A stretch of DNA of 64,000 nt from Clostridium sp. BJN0013 (GCF_040939125.1 NZ_CP162495.1:1736001-1800000); one strand, 5' to 3'; shown: positions 26,435 through 36,403, counted from the stretch's first letter. Program-made: numbers and translations. Notes: generated from the letters alone by a model not told the origin.

Positions 26435-27034
26435 TTGAGTGTGAAATCAACTAACATATCATGGCATAGAGCATTGGTAAATAGAGAGATGAGAGAAAAA
26501 CTGCTTGGGCAAAATGGAATTCTTATATGGTTTACTGGTCTTTCTGGATCTGGAAAATCCACCATAGCTTCTGAACTTGAAATGAGATTATATAATATGG
26601 GAAGGCTCACTTATCTTTTGGATGGTGATAATGTAAGGCATGGTTTAAATTCCAATCTTGGATTTACCAAAGAAGACAGAATTGAAAATATAAGAAGGAT
26701 AGCAGAGGTATGTAAACTGTTTGTAGATTCTGGGATTATTACAATTTCAACTTTTATATCTCCATTTAAAGATGATAGAGACAAGGTCAGGAAATTACTT
26801 GGGAAAGATTTTGTAGAGGTATATGTTGATTGTCCTCTTGAAGTTTGTGAAAGCAGAGATCCAAAGGGAATATACAAAAAGGCTAGAAATGGTAAAATAA
26901 AGGATTTTACAGGTGTGGATTCTCCCTATGAGGTACCTGATAATCCTGAGATTGTTGTATCTACCAATTTGGATACTGTTCAGCAATGTGTAAATAAAAT
27001 ATTGGACTTTTTGTCTTGTAAGGTACAGGAGTGA
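26435..27034 (+). CDS. cysC: APS kinase CysC
   Basis: About 199 residues, the normal CysC length when the TTG at 26435 is used. A GGAGGG site lies seven bases upstream of it, whereas the ATG at 26399 has none. The intact P-loop GLSGSGKST, the DGDNVRHGLN APS-binding motif, and the lid region ISPFKDDRDKVR are all visible. The enzyme phosphorylates APS to PAPS. The next genes encode an APS (not PAPS) reductase, so PAPS may serve sulfation or recycling rather than sulfate reduction. Confidence 0.92.
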   Translation: MSVKSTNISWHRALVNREMREKLLGQNGILIWFTGLSGSGKSTIASELEMRLYNMGRLTYLLDGDNVRHGLNSNLGFTKEDRIENIRRIAEVCKLFVDSGIITISTFISPFKDDRDKVRKLLGKDFVEVYVDCPLEVCESRDPKGIYKKARNGKIKDFTGVDSPYEVPDNPEIVVSTNLDTVQQCVNKILDFLSCKVQE

Positions 27035-27038
27035 TTAA

Positions 27039-28730
27039 ATGGAATTTGTGGTTAAAGAACTGCATACTGATGTATTGATAATAGGTGGAGGTACGGCAGG
27101 CTGTTTTGCAGCGTTTAGAATAGCTAAGAAGTCTCCGGAAACAAGTGTCCTTATTGTGGAGAAGGCAAATATAAAAAGAAGTGGATGCCTTGCAGGTGGG
27201 ATTAATGCTTTAAATGCCTATATAAATGAAGGTGAGACCCCTGAGTCTTTTGTAGATTATGTGAAAGAAGAATTTAATGGAGTCGTAAGAGAGGATTTGG
27301 TATATACTATAGCAAAAAGACTCAATAGTGTGACCCGTGAGATGGAGAATATGGGACTTCCTATTTTAAAGGATTCAAAAGGAGAATATGTAAAGAGAGG
27401 CAGGAGAAGTATAAAGATAAATGGAGAAAATATTAAACCTATACTTTCAAATGCAGTGGAAAGTCAAAACAGCGTACATGTGCTGAATGGAGTAAATATT
27501 ATAGATTATATACAGAAAGAGCAAAAAATTATAGGTGCCTATGGATTTTCCATTCACCACAAAGAATTCTATGTAATCCATGCAAAAGCAGTAATATGTG
27601 CAACAGGAGGGGCATCAGGCATATATAAACCTAATAACCCTGGATTTTCAAAACACAAGATGTGGTATTCGCCTTTCAATACTGGAGCTGGGTACGCAAT
27701 GGGAATAAGAGCAGGGGCTGAAATGACAACTTTTGAGATGAGATTTGTTGCATTGAGGTGCAAAGATACTATAGCACCTACAGGAACTATAGCTCAGGGA
27801 ATAGGAGCTTATCAGGTGAATGGCAAAGGTGAAAAATATGTGGGAAATTACGGGAAACCTACAACTATAAATAGACTTTATGCTACTGTAATGGAAAACA
27901 AAAAAGGTAATGGGCCATGTTTTTTAAAGATTAATCATATTACCAAGACTCAGGAAGGCGATTTGATAAGAGCTTATCTGAATATGGCACCGTCCCAGGC
28001 ACTAAAATGGATAAGCAAAGATGGAATTCCACAAGTGGAAGATGTGGAAATCGAGGGAACTGAACCATATTTGGTGGGAGGTCATGGTGGCAGTGGATAC
28101 TGGGTGGATACAAAAAGAGCCACAACTTTGACAGGGCTTTATTGTGCAGGTGATGTAAGTGGAGGAAGTCCAAAAAAATATGCAACAGGGTGTTTTGCGG
28201 AAGGTGAGATTGCAGCAGATTCAGTGCTGAATTATATTAAAAACGTAAATATTGAGTATATAGATAAAGAAAGTATAAAGAACAAACTGAGTGAAGTAAA
28301 TGGATTCTTTGAAAATAAACAAAATATTTATAGTGTTTATGAGTTGGAAGAAGCTATGCAGAAAACTATGGATGAATATGCAGGAGGCATATCGCAAAAC
28401 TATAGCTATAATATAGAAAAATTATGCAGGGCTGAAAACAGGATAGAGGAGCTGCTTGAGATGAGCAGAGGACTAAAAGCCGAGAATTTCCATGAACTAT
28501 TATTTATATATGAATTAATTGACAGATTGTATATATGCAGGGTTGTTATAGCCCATTTAAAGGCAAGACGTGAAACAAGGTGGAAATGTTATCAGCAAAA
28601 TAACAATTTTCCTTTTAGAGATGACAAAAATTGGGTAAAATATGTTAATTCTGTGTACAAGAAAGGAAAGGTGTATATTATATTTAGAAATATAGTAGAA
28701 AGGGATAAAATATATGAGCATAAAAATTGA
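27039..28730 (+). CDS. aprA: APS reductase alpha subunit (AprA type flavoprotein)
   Basis: A 563-residue FAD enzyme of the succinate-dehydrogenase/AprA family. The N-terminal FAD loop is IGGGTAGC (about 15-22). Substrate-site stretches include RRSIKINGENIKP, MRFVALRCKDT and GGHGGSGYWVDTKR, with C-terminal flavin contacts around GLYCAGDVSGGSPKKYATGC. It reduces APS to sulfite and AMP. In sulfate reducers AprA is dissimilatory; here the S-box and cys genes point to assimilation. It overlaps aprB by 17 bases, implying coupled translation. Confidence 0.87.
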   Translation: MEFVVKELHTDVLIIGGGTAGCFAAFRIAKKSPETSVLIVEKANIKRSGCLAGGINALNAYINEGETPESFVDYVKEEFNGVVREDLVYTIAKRLNSVTREMENMGLPILKDSKGEYVKRGRRSIKINGENIKPILSNAVESQNSVHVLNGVNIIDYIQKEQKIIGAYGFSIHHKEFYVIHAKAVICATGGASGIYKPNNPGFSKHKMWYSPFNTGAGYAMGIRAGAEMTTFEMRFVALRCKDTIAPTGTIAQGIGAYQVNGKGEKYVGNYGKPTTINRLYATVMENKKGNGPCFLKINHITKTQEGDLIRAYLNMAPSQALKWISKDGIPQVEDVEIEGTEPYLVGGHGGSGYWVDTKRATTLTGLYCAGDVSGGSPKKYATGCFAEGEIAADSVLNYIKNVNIEYIDKESIKNKLSEVNGFFENKQNIYSVYELEEAMQKTMDEYAGGISQNYSYNIEKLCRAENRIEELLEMSRGLKAENFHELLFIYELIDRLYICRVVIAHLKARRETRWKCYQQNNNFPFRDDKNWVKYVNSVYKKGKVYIIFRNIVERDKIYEHKN

Positions 28731-29028
28731 TAGTGAAAGTTGTATTGGATGCCTTAAATGTAAAAATGTCTGTCCTGGAAATCTTATATATGCAGATGAT
28801 CATGGGAAAGCATATTTAAAATATGAAAGTGACTGCTGGGGATGTACAGCTTGTGTTAAAGAATGTGCAAATGGTTCAATTAAGTATTATTTAGGAGCAG
28901 ACATAGGTGGCAATGGTTCCTATTTGTATGTTAGTAAAAATGGAGATGAATTAAAATGGCATTTAATAAATGATGATAATGTTGGAATTACAATAGTCAC
29001 CAATAGAAAAGAGTCAAATAGATATTAG
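28714..29028 (+). CDS. aprB: APS reductase beta subunit (AprB type ferredoxin)
   Basis: A 104-residue iron-sulfur protein with two [4Fe-4S] sites: CIGCLKCKNVCPGN (about 9-22) and CWGCTACVKECANG (about 38-51). It passes electrons to the AprA flavin. It is shorter than dissimilatory AprB because the C-terminal tail is reduced, which may reflect the assimilatory use. It overlaps aprA and is followed 17 bases later by cysD. Confidence 0.88.
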   Translation: MSIKIDSESCIGCLKCKNVCPGNLIYADDHGKAYLKYESDCWGCTACVKECANGSIKYYLGADIGGNGSYLYVSKNGDELKWHLINDDNVGITIVTNRKESNRY

Positions 29029-29045
29029 AAAGAGGGAAATAGTAA

Positions 29046-29846
29046 ATGAATCATTTAGATAGATTGGAAGCAGAAAGTATCTATATTTTTAGAGAGGCTT
29101 ATAAAAAACTTGGGAAGCTTGGAATGTTGTGGTCCATAGGCAAGGATTCCACAGTAATGCTGTGGTTAGCTCAAAAAGCATTTTTTGGGAATTGTCCATT
29201 TCCACTTATACATGTGGATACCACATTAAAAATTCCAGAGATGATAGAATTCAGAGATAGGATAGCAAAAGAATATAATTTAAATTTAATAGTACACACA
29301 AATACTAAAGCCTTAGAAGAGGGCATTGGACCGGAAAAGGGAAGACTTGTTTGCTGCAGGGCACTAAAGACAGATGGACTTCAACAGGTAATAGACAAAC
29401 ATAAATTTGAAGGGCTTATTGTAGGTATTAGAAGAGATGAAGAAGGTTCACGTTCCAAAGAAAGAGTATTTAGTGAGAGAAATGCAGAGTCCAAGTGGGA
29501 TTACACAGATCAACCTCCTGAACTTTGGGATCAGTTTAAAACTGATTTTAAAAAGGGTAACCATATAAGAGTACATCCTATTATAAACTGGACTGAATTG
29601 GATATATGGGAATATGTGAAGAGAGAGAATATTCCAGTGGTGGATCTTTATTTTGCAAAGAATGGTAAAAGATATAGAAGCCTTGGATGTGCACCTTGTA
29701 CAAATCCTATTGATTCCAATGCGTCAAGTTTAGATGAAATAATAGAAGAACTTAAAAATACCAATGAGACAGAAAGATCCGGAAGGGCACAGGACAAGGC
29801 AGATGCCCATGCTCTTGAAAAATTAAGAAAAGAAGGATATATGTAG
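29046..29846 (+). CDS. cysD: Sulfate adenylyltransferase subunit 2 (CysD)
   Basis: A 266-residue PP-loop ATP sulfurylase subunit. The loop reads SIGKDSTVMLWL (about 35-46, the SGGKDS-type motif), followed by LIHVDTTLKIPEM and GIRRDEEGSRSKERVFS. With the GTPase CysN it makes APS from sulfate and ATP. It sits upstream of cysN, separated by 65 bases that include a short AT-rich direct repeat of ACAATT-type sequence. Confidence 0.95.
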   Translation: MNHLDRLEAESIYIFREAYKKLGKLGMLWSIGKDSTVMLWLAQKAFFGNCPFPLIHVDTTLKIPEMIEFRDRIAKEYNLNLIVHTNTKALEEGIGPEKGRLVCCRALKTDGLQQVIDKHKFEGLIVGIRRDEEGSRSKERVFSERNAESKWDYTDQPPELWDQFKTDFKKGNHIRVHPIINWTELDIWEYVKRENIPVVDLYFAKNGKRYRSLGCAPCTNPIDSNASSLDEIIEELKNTNETERSGRAQDKADAHALEKLRKEGYM

Positions 29847-29911
29847 ACAATTCACAGTTCACAATTGATATTAAATGGAATTATGAATTGAATAAAATAG
29901 GGGGTATTTAA

Positions 29912-31744
29912 ATGGCAAGAGACAGAGAAAATTTAAATATAGTAGTGGTTGGACATGTAGATCACGGTAAATCAACTCTAATAGGCAGATTGCTCTATGA
30001 TACTAATTCACTGCCTGAAGGTGAAATTGAAAAAGTAAAAAAGATATCTGAAGATAATGGAAAAAAGTTTGAGTATGCATATTTGCTAGATGCCTTTGAG
30101 GAAGAACAAAAGCAGGGTATAACCATAGATATAACCATGCTTCAATTTTTCACACAAAAAAGAGACTATGTAATTATAGATGCACCGGGACATAAAGAAT
30201 TCTTAAAGAATATGATATCAGGAGCTGCCAGTGCAGAGGCAGCTATTTTGGTCGTAGATGCCAAAGAAGGTGTTATGGAGCAGTCAAAAAGACATGGGTA
30301 TATACTTTCGCTTATTGGTATAAAAAAGGTATTTGTAGTTATAAATAAAATGGATCTGGTAGATTATTCGGAAAAGAGATTTAATGAGGTTCAAGTGGAA
30401 TTCAATGAATTTTTAAATAATATAAATATCTATCCAGAAAGGTATATACCTATTTCAGCTTCAAAGGGTGAGAATATAGCTAAAAAATCGGATAAAATGC
30501 CTTGGTATAATGGCCAAACTGTTTTAGAGAGTATGGATAATATAGAAAAAGATAGGGGAATTGAAGAAAAAGATCTAAGATTTCCTATTCAGGATGTATA
30601 TAAATTTGACAACAGAAGAATTATAGCAGGTAGAATTCAGTCTGGTACTTTGAAAAAAGGGGATGAAATTATAATTTATCCCTCAGGAAAAAGTACAAGA
30701 GTAAAGTCTATTGAGGCATGGCAGGAAAAAGATAAGTCAGATGTAGCAGTTGCAGGTATGTCTGTAGGTATTACTCTAGAAGATGAATTTTACAATAAAA
30801 GGGGGGAAGTTATATGTCACAAAGGTTCTCCAATTACCGTAGGAAATGTGTTCAATGCCAATGTATTCTGGCTTGGAAATAATAAATTGGTAAAGGATAA
30901 GACCTATAAACTTAAAATTGAAACTCAGGAGGTAAAATTCAATATAATATCTGTAAACAAAATAATTGATGCATCTACATTAAATAGCAGTGAAAATCTA
31001 AATTTTCTAAAGAAAAATGATGTAGCAGAAGTTACTATAAAAACGGAAGAACCTATATGTTTTGATGAATTCAGTCAGTTTCAATCTACAGGAAGATTTG
31101 TTATAGTAGATGGCTACGATATAAGCGGTGGAGGAATTATTTCAAATATAGAAGATTCGTTGAAAAGGGAAATAAAAGATGTAAAAAGTAAAAATATATC
31201 CATAAGAAAAAGACTTGTATCAAGAAAAGATAGAGAGTTGAAACTGGGCCAGAAAGGAAGAGTTATTTGGCTTACAGGGCTGCCTGGATGTGGAAAAAAT
31301 GAAATAGCAGTTAAACTTGAGAAAAAACTTGTGGATTTAGGGAAAAAAGTATACTATCTTGATTCTTCCCATCTAAGGTTTGGACTCAGCTCCGATCTTA
31401 CATTTAATTCAGAAGATGCCCATGAACAGACTAGAAGAATTGCAGAAGTGGCTAATTTATTTGCAGATAGCGGCACCATAACCATAGTTACATCTGTAAG
31501 CAGATTTAAAGGGGATAGAGAATATGCAAAAAATATAATTGGAGCGGAGAATTATGTAGAAATATTCATAGATGCGCCTAAAGAAGTATATAAAAAGAGA
31601 AATCCAACTGTTTTTAGTGAAGATAGTGATAATATATTTAAGTATGAAAGGGCTGATTATCCAGTTATAATGCTCTATATAGATAATCCAGAATTTAATT
31701 CGGATGTAAAAGTTAAAGATATTATAAAAACACTTGGCTATTGA
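29912..31744 (+). CDS. cysN: Sulfate adenylyltransferase subunit 1 fused to a degenerate APS kinase domain (CysNC)
   Basis: A 610-residue protein. Residues 1-430 are a CysN GTPase: P-loop GHVDHGKS (14-21), DAPGHKEF and NKMDLV, then beta-barrel domains. Residues 449-610 are CysC-like, but the P-loop is GLPGCGKNE (456-464) instead of GxSGSGKST, and DGDNVRHG is replaced by DSSHLRFG. The kinase domain is therefore probably inactive and may be structural. The stand-alone CysC in the same operon would supply kinase activity. It ends the sulfate operon. Confidence 0.92.
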   Translation: MARDRENLNIVVVGHVDHGKSTLIGRLLYDTNSLPEGEIEKVKKISEDNGKKFEYAYLLDAFEEEQKQGITIDITMLQFFTQKRDYVIIDAPGHKEFLKNMISGAASAEAAILVVDAKEGVMEQSKRHGYILSLIGIKKVFVVINKMDLVDYSEKRFNEVQVEFNEFLNNINIYPERYIPISASKGENIAKKSDKMPWYNGQTVLESMDNIEKDRGIEEKDLRFPIQDVYKFDNRRIIAGRIQSGTLKKGDEIIIYPSGKSTRVKSIEAWQEKDKSDVAVAGMSVGITLEDEFYNKRGEVICHKGSPITVGNVFNANVFWLGNNKLVKDKTYKLKIETQEVKFNIISVNKIIDASTLNSSENLNFLKKNDVAEVTIKTEEPICFDEFSQFQSTGRFVIVDGYDISGGGIISNIEDSLKREIKDVKSKNISIRKRLVSRKDRELKLGQKGRVIWLTGLPGCGKNEIAVKLEKKLVDLGKKVYYLDSSHLRFGLSSDLTFNSEDAHEQTRRIAEVANLFADSGTITIVTSVSRFKGDREYAKNIIGAENYVEIFIDAPKEVYKKRNPTVFSEDSDNIFKYERADYPVIMLYIDNPEFNSDVKVKDIIKTLGY

Positions 31745-31787
31745 TAAAATATAGTATTAAAAATCAATTTTGAATCCTGTAAAGTTG

Positions 31788-31817
31788 TTGACAAATTATA
31801 GTCATAATGTATATAAT
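31788..31817 (+). promoter_or_regulatory. Promoter of the S-box-led chemoreceptor gene
   Basis: TTGACA at 31788-31793 and a perfect TATAAT at 31812-31817 with an 18-base spacer, about 35 bases before the S-box. Confidence 0.8.
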
Positions 31818-31851
31818 TTATTGTAATAAAAAATGAATACATATTATATAC

Positions 31852-32002
31852 GCTCTTATCACGAGAGGTGGAGGGACTGGCCCTATGAAACCCGGCAACA
31901 GCTAGACATTCTAGAAATGTGCTAAATCCTGAAGGAAATTTCCTTAGAGATGAGAGGATGCTATATTTTTGGCCTCTTCTTAATTATTAAGAAGAGGTTT
32001 TT
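31852..32002 (+). promoter_or_regulatory. SAM-I (S-box) riboswitch with terminator, upstream of a chemoreceptor
   Basis: The core blocks CTTATCACGAGAGG, GGGACTGGCCC, ACCCGGCAAC, GTGCTAAATCC and GATGAGA are all present. The terminator has arms 31973-31983 and 31987-31997 (11 bp) and a T-run. The following gene is a methyl-accepting chemotaxis protein, an unusual S-box target. Confidence 0.93.
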
Positions 32003-32035
32003 GTATTTCAATTTTGTTTTTAGGAGGTTTTAAAT

Positions 32036-33673
32036 ATGAAAGGTAAAAGGATAGGCCTTATATTTGGAGTAAGTTCGGTATTTTTAACACTATTAGTTTT
32101 TATTGTTTCTAGTATTATTGGAGGAAAGGGTATTATATTAAATAATATTGTATGGGTCTTATTAATTGTAATTTTAGTTACGGCTGTTCTTATAATATTA
32201 AATTTCACTCTTAAATCCTTGGAAGATATTAGCGGGTCTATAGAAGAGATATCCCGGGGAGATTTAACAAAAAAAATAAAAATATATGATAAAAGTATTT
32301 TTAGTGATCTGTGTTCAAGTATAAATATATTGATTCTAAGTATACGGGGATTTATAAATGAAACCAATATAATGACTGATAAAGTTGTAAATTACTGCGA
32401 AGATTTAAGCTCAAATGCATTATTGGTAGAGAGATCAGGTGAAGAAACCAGTTCTGCTATAAATAATATATCCCAGGATATGATAGAACAGATGAATGAT
32501 GCAATTAAAACGGAAACACTTATTAAAGAATTTGTGGAAGGACATAAATCCATATCACAAAATGGAGAATTGGTTGCAAATAATGCTCATTCTATGATGG
32601 AAGTAGTAAAACACAGTAGTGAAACTTATGAAGAATTAATTGAAAAGATGAACCAGTCTTCAGATTTAAATATAGACTTAGTATCAAAAGTAAAAAATTT
32701 ATATGAAAAAGCTTTTAAAATTCAAAATATAGCAGATGCAGTAAATGATATAAGTAAAAATACTAATTTGCTTTCCTTAAATGCTTCTATAGAAGCTGCA
32801 AAGGCAAAAGAAAGTGGTTCAGGTTTTGCAGTAGTGGCAAATGAAATAAGAAAACTGGCTGCTATATCCTCCAATCAGGCCAAAGAAATTCAGTATATAA
32901 TAGATGAGATTAAATCAGAAATAACGGACATATCTGCTAACATGGATAATGAAGCTAAAATATTTAGTGAAACCATAACATTTTCCAATGCTACAAAAGA
33001 AAATTTAGATAATATATATATAGAAAGTAAAAAATCTATAGATTCCATAGAAGATATAAATAAAGTTATAAATATACAAAATAAAAAAGTAATTGATACA
33101 AGAGATCTTATGAGAAAGGTATGTGAAATATCAGAAAATACTTCTGAAGCTACCCAGCAAGTAGCGTCAGCTTCCCAAGAACAGTTATCTGCTATGAAAA
33201 ATGCCTTTGATTCTATATCGAATTTGTCAGATATGAATAAAAACTTAAAAGAGGGCATATCCTCTTTTGCTAAAGATTATAATGTAGATGAGGAAGTGTA
33301 TAAGAATATAGAAACAGGATTAGAGGTACTTAGGCAGATAGCACAAATTGAAGGTTTAAGTACCATGGATTATAATATTTGTACTGAAATATTAACAAAA
33401 AATATAAATAAATACCCTTATTTTGAATTATTTGGATTGGTACAGAGGGATGGGCTTAGAAAAGCTATAACATTGGATTATAGTGAGGAAGAGATATATA
33501 CTAGTTTTTCCCACAGACCCTATTTTAAAGAATCAATAAAAGGAAAGGAATATCAATCTGAGCCCTATATATCTGTAGATACCAATAATTATTGTATAGC
33601 TCTTTCAGTTCCAGTTAGAAATAAAGAAAGTGAAATTACAGGAGTATTAATGGGAGATTTGATATTAGGATAA
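32036..33673 (+). CDS. Methyl-accepting chemotaxis protein with C-terminal Cache-like domain
   Basis: A 545-residue receptor. Two membrane helices at about 5-27 and 33-57 are joined by a very short loop, so there is almost no outside sensor. A HAMP-like segment follows (about 58-100), then a coiled-coil signalling domain with the conserved tip [14 protein letters not shown] and [13 protein letters not shown] (about 244-280). The C-terminal 120 residues, on the inside, contain [31 protein letters not shown] and ITGVLMGDL, a pattern typical of Cache domains. It would sense something in the cytoplasm and feed CheA. GGAGG lies 11 bases upstream. An S-box leads it, linking motility to sulfur status. 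Confidence 0.87.
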   Translation: MKGKRIGLIFGVSSVFLTLLVFIVSSIIGGKGIILNNIVWVLLIVILVTAVLIILNFTLKSLEDISGSIEEISRGDLTKKIKIYDKSIFSDLCSSINILILSIRGFINETNIMTDKVVNYCEDLSSNALLVERSGEETSSAINNISQDMIEQMNDAIKTETLIKEFVEGHKSISQNGELVANNAHSMMEVVKHSSETYEELIEKMNQSSDLNIDLVSKVKNLYEKAFKIQNIADAVNDISKNTNLLSLNASIEAAKAKESGSGFAVVANEIRKLAAISSNQAKEIQYIIDEIKSEITDISANMDNEAKIFSETITFSNATKENLDNIYIESKKSIDSIEDINKVINIQNKKVIDTRDLMRKVCEISENTSEATQQVASASQEQLSAMKNAFDSISNLSDMNKNLKEGISSFAKDYNVDEEVYKNIETGLEVLRQIAQIEGLSTMDYNICTEILTKNINKYPYFELFGLVQRDGLRKAITLDYSEEEIYTSFSHRPYFKESIKGKEYQSEPYISVDTNNYCIALSVPVRNKESEITGVLMGDLILG

Positions 33674-33730
33674 TCAAGTAATTCTAAGATTCAGGTGGAA
33701 AAAACTTCCCCTGAATATAGAATCACTTAT
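33674..33730. repeat. Imperfect palindromic repeat / terminator after the chemoreceptor
   Basis: Arms 33676-33700 and 33706-33728 pair with a few mismatches. The left arm contains ATCAAGTAATTCTAAGATTC followed by AGGTGGA, a motif repeated at 35495, 36370 (inverted) and 61821/61861. It lies between convergent genes and could act as a two-way terminator, but the shared sequence marks it as a dispersed repeat. Confidence 0.65.
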
Positions 33731-33755
33731 TTAGGAATATAGCAAAAATTTGCAG

Positions 33756-35459
33756 TTAATTAAAATATTTATGGACTATTTTTTCTGCGGTACGTGTTGC
33801 CAGAGCCTGTGTTGTAAGAGTAGGATTAGCTCCTCCTAAGCTGTTATATAGTACACTGTTGTCTGCAATAAATAGTCTTTTTACCTGTTTTGCTTCGCAA
33901 TTTGTATCAGTAACATATCCCATACGCATAGTGCTCTGCATATGAACCAATAGGCCAGAGGTACAGTCTGTACGTATGATTTTACTAGCTCCTGCTTTTT
34001 TTAGTATATCCGCTGCAATTGCTGCAAGTTTATCTCTTTTTTGCATATCATTTTTGGAGGGAATATATTTAATTACAGGTACAAAACCATTTTCATCCTT
34101 TATGAGATTATCCGGTGTAACAGTATTTTTACTATTTGGGGTATCGTCAGTAAATAGTAAAATACTTAAAGTCTGTGGATATGACATCATAATTTCTTTA
34201 AGTTCCTGACCTACTACTCTTCCTCTAATATCCCAGGGTTCTTTAGAAGCAGGTTTATGTAAAAAATTGTAGCCATATCTGCTTAGGGAATAGGATAGTG
34301 TAGAATATATTCCAGGACTTACACCTAGTCCCTGGAGTGATCCAAGGCCTGGATAGTCAAATCTGGCTGCCGAATTTTGGCCCACATAGGGTCGTACATC
34401 AGGGGTACCTAATATATTCATTAAAACTTTTTCCTCAAATATTCCAGATATACAGTCAAACCAATGATTTGTCAATCCTTTTCCCACCCAGGGGTTATGT
34501 GGGAGTTTTGAATTTAACCATAATCTGGGGGATTCTATAGGACCTGCGGACATTACTATAACTTTTGCTTTAAGTTCCCCATTTTCTCCTGTCCATGTGT
34601 CCTTATATTTAATGCCTATAGATTTTAAGTTTCCCGTACTATCCTTTCTTGTTAAAACTTTTGTAACAAATGTATTAGGTCTGATTTCTACATTATTGGT
34701 TTTTAAGGCTAAAGGAATATAACTGATTAGTGTAGAACGTTTTGCTACTCTTTCTACTGAAGGACCTATGCTGCATCCATTCATACAATGGCCGCAAAGA
34801 GTACAGCCTTCTGTACTATATTCAAATTTAAAATCTAAATTATTTATATCAGGATCAGGGGGTAAGATTGCATTAGGCTGAGTTCTATATCCTGGATTTG
34901 TTATATCAGGAGTTTTTAAAATTGGCCATCCAGCTTTCTTAGCACCATAAAAAAATAACTCTTCCTTATCTGTCATTGGGGCCTGAGAAACAGGAAGTGT
35001 AGATTCAACTTTTTCGTAGTATGGAATTAGTTCCTTATAAGAAATCGGCCATGTATCATTTACGGATGAAGGAAAAGCTCTGGGGGAATTTCCCAAATAA
35101 AGCAGTGTAGTGCCGCCTATGCTGGAACTTTGCCAGGCAAAGCCTCCTTGAGGAAGCCTTCTAAACCAGGCAGGTTTTCGCCTATCTGCAGGTCCCCAGC
35201 GAAATCTGCCAATTACATTATCGTTTGTATCTCCTTCATAATCTGTAAAACATCTATGTAAAATTTCATCACTTAAGTCTTCAGTATCAGCAGAGCTTAC
35301 AGCTCCTTGTTCCTGCAGTGGATTGGGCCATTTCTTGTTTCCATACCATGTTCCTGCTTCAAGCAATAAAACTTTTATGCCCTTTTCACCAAGTTCTTTG
35401 GCAACTACCGGACCTCCTCCTCCCGCGCCTATAACTATTACATCAGCATCTTTTTCCAT
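33756..35459 (-). CDS. GMC-family oxidoreductase (gluconate-dehydrogenase-type flavoprotein)
   Basis: About 567 residues starting at an ATG eight bases after AGGAGG; the GTG three codons earlier lies inside that site. FAD-binding GAGGGGPVVAKELGEKG is at the N-terminus. A cysteine group CTLCGHCMNGC (about 217-227) could hold an iron-sulfur cluster, as in the large subunits of gluconate/fructose-type membrane dehydrogenases. The C-terminal GMC motif is LGGANPTLTTQALATR. It would oxidise a sugar acid or alcohol and pass electrons onward; the substrate is not readable. A small partner gene lies upstream, and no cytochrome subunit is present. Confidence 0.8.
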   Translation of the reverse strand: MEKDADVIVIGAGGGGPVVAKELGEKGIKVLLLEAGTWYGNKKWPNPLQEQGAVSSADTEDLSDEILHRCFTDYEGDTNDNVIGRFRWGPADRRKPAWFRRLPQGGFAWQSSSIGGTTLLYLGNSPRAFPSSVNDTWPISYKELIPYYEKVESTLPVSQAPMTDKEELFFYGAKKAGWPILKTPDITNPGYRTQPNAILPPDPDINNLDFKFEYSTEGCTLCGHCMNGCSIGPSVERVAKRSTLISYIPLALKTNNVEIRPNTFVTKVLTRKDSTGNLKSIGIKYKDTWTGENGELKAKVIVMSAGPIESPRLWLNSKLPHNPWVGKGLTNHWFDCISGIFEEKVLMNILGTPDVRPYVGQNSAARFDYPGLGSLQGLGVSPGIYSTLSYSLSRYGYNFLHKPASKEPWDIRGRVVGQELKEIMMSYPQTLSILLFTDDTPNSKNTVTPDNLIKDENGFVPVIKYIPSKNDMQKRDKLAAIAADILKKAGASKIIRTDCTSGLLVHMQSTMRMGYVTDTNCEAKQVKRLFIADNSVLYNSLGGANPTLTTQALATRTAEKIVHKYFN

Positions 35460-35494
35460 AAAATACACCTCCTATTTTACGAACTTATATAATT

Positions 35495-35533
35495 AAGTGA
35501 TTTTAGGTTCAGGTAGAATTTTACTCATAAATA
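35495..35533 (+). repeat. Copy of the TTCAGGT dispersed repeat between the GMC genes
   Basis: AAGTGATTTTAGGTTCAGGT followed by AGAATTTTACTCATAAATA matches, with few differences, the complement of 61845-61885. It overlaps the last codons of the small-subunit gene. Confidence 0.6.
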
Positions 35534-36178
35534 TCCTCTAAAAGCATGGTATCCTTTAGACGGGCCGGGATATCCTACTTGCTCCCATCCTATAGGAAAT
35601 TGCTCTAATTTTCGTTTATTAGGTGTTTCCATACTTGTTGAACCGTATGCTGACCATTCAGTGTAGTAACCTATTGTAATAAACATAACTATTCCGCCAG
35701 TCAGGGAAACTATAAGACCGGGATTATTATAAAAAGGCAGTGGTAAATATGCAGGGTTAATTTTTAGTTCCTCTAAAAGAGTTATGGCACGAAAGCGATC
35801 TTCTGGTTCAAGGGATGCAAATATATATTTTTCTCTGAATAATTTAGAATCTATAGATTTTTTATTTTCTTTGGAATCAATCAGTTGTCTGGCAGCTACG
35901 TCCAGCATTTTTGCAGTTGAGTTGGACAGATAAATATTCACATCTAGTGGAGGTATATGTAAAGAAACAAAGTGATTTAATATCCATATTTCATATCCGT
36001 GGATGTTACAGTCCAATGCCCCGAATAATTGAATAGGCCCATGATTTTCTGCTAATTTAGGAGTTTTAGGTATTGCAGCATCAACTAATGCCTTAAAGGT
36101 TATGTTTGTGTGGGGAAAGGGGTATTTATTCTGATTTTTTATCATTTCAGGAAATAGTTTAAAAATATTTAGATTCAT
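35525..36178 (-). CDS. Gluconate 2-dehydrogenase subunit 3-like protein
   Basis: About 217 residues. The helical N-terminal half contains FASLEPEDRFRAITLLEEL, and the C-terminus has GYYTEWSAYG and IGWEQVGYPGPSKGYHAFRGY, the ending typical of the small partner of GMC membrane dehydrogenases. No twin-arginine signal is visible, unlike many family members, so a cytoplasmic complex is possible. The second ATG (36178) has GGAG six bases upstream and is preferred over 36190. It is transcribed with the GMC gene. Confidence 0.75.
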   Translation of the reverse strand: MNLNIFKLFPEMIKNQNKYPFPHTNITFKALVDAAIPKTPKLAENHGPIQLFGALDCNIHGYEIWILNHFVSLHIPPLDVNIYLSNSTAKMLDVAARQLIDSKENKKSIDSKLFREKYIFASLEPEDRFRAITLLEELKINPAYLPLPFYNNPGLIVSLTGGIVMFITIGYYTEWSAYGSTSMETPNKRKLEQFPIGWEQVGYPGPSKGYHAFRGYL

Positions 36179-36297
36179 GATTGACTCCATATATCCTTAG
36201 AATTTTTGTTAAAAAAATAGATTATTTAATAGATATAGTTTATCATCAGTATGAAGTTTTTATTCATATACGATAGAATTCATGATAAAGTTCTTTT

Positions 36298-36403
36298 TAT
36301 CCGAACGCTACCATTGCTAAATACTCCCAGATTTTTTAAAGTGGGAGATAAGCGGTTCTCTACAGCAAACTCCACCTGAACCCAAGAATCACTTGATTTA
36401 CTT
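36298..36403 (-). repeat. IS605-type right-end-like repeat, no transposase
   Basis: Read on the minus strand: AAATCAAGTGATTCTTGGGT, then TCAGGTGGAGT, GAACCGCTTATC, a hairpin TCCCACTTT...GGGAG, and GCAATGGTAGCGTTCGGAT. The same order of blocks occurs at 61740-61893. Such ends follow tnpB in clostridial IS200/IS605 elements and may include omega-RNA-like sequence. No tnpB is present, so this is a relic or a non-autonomous element. Confidence 0.55.
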
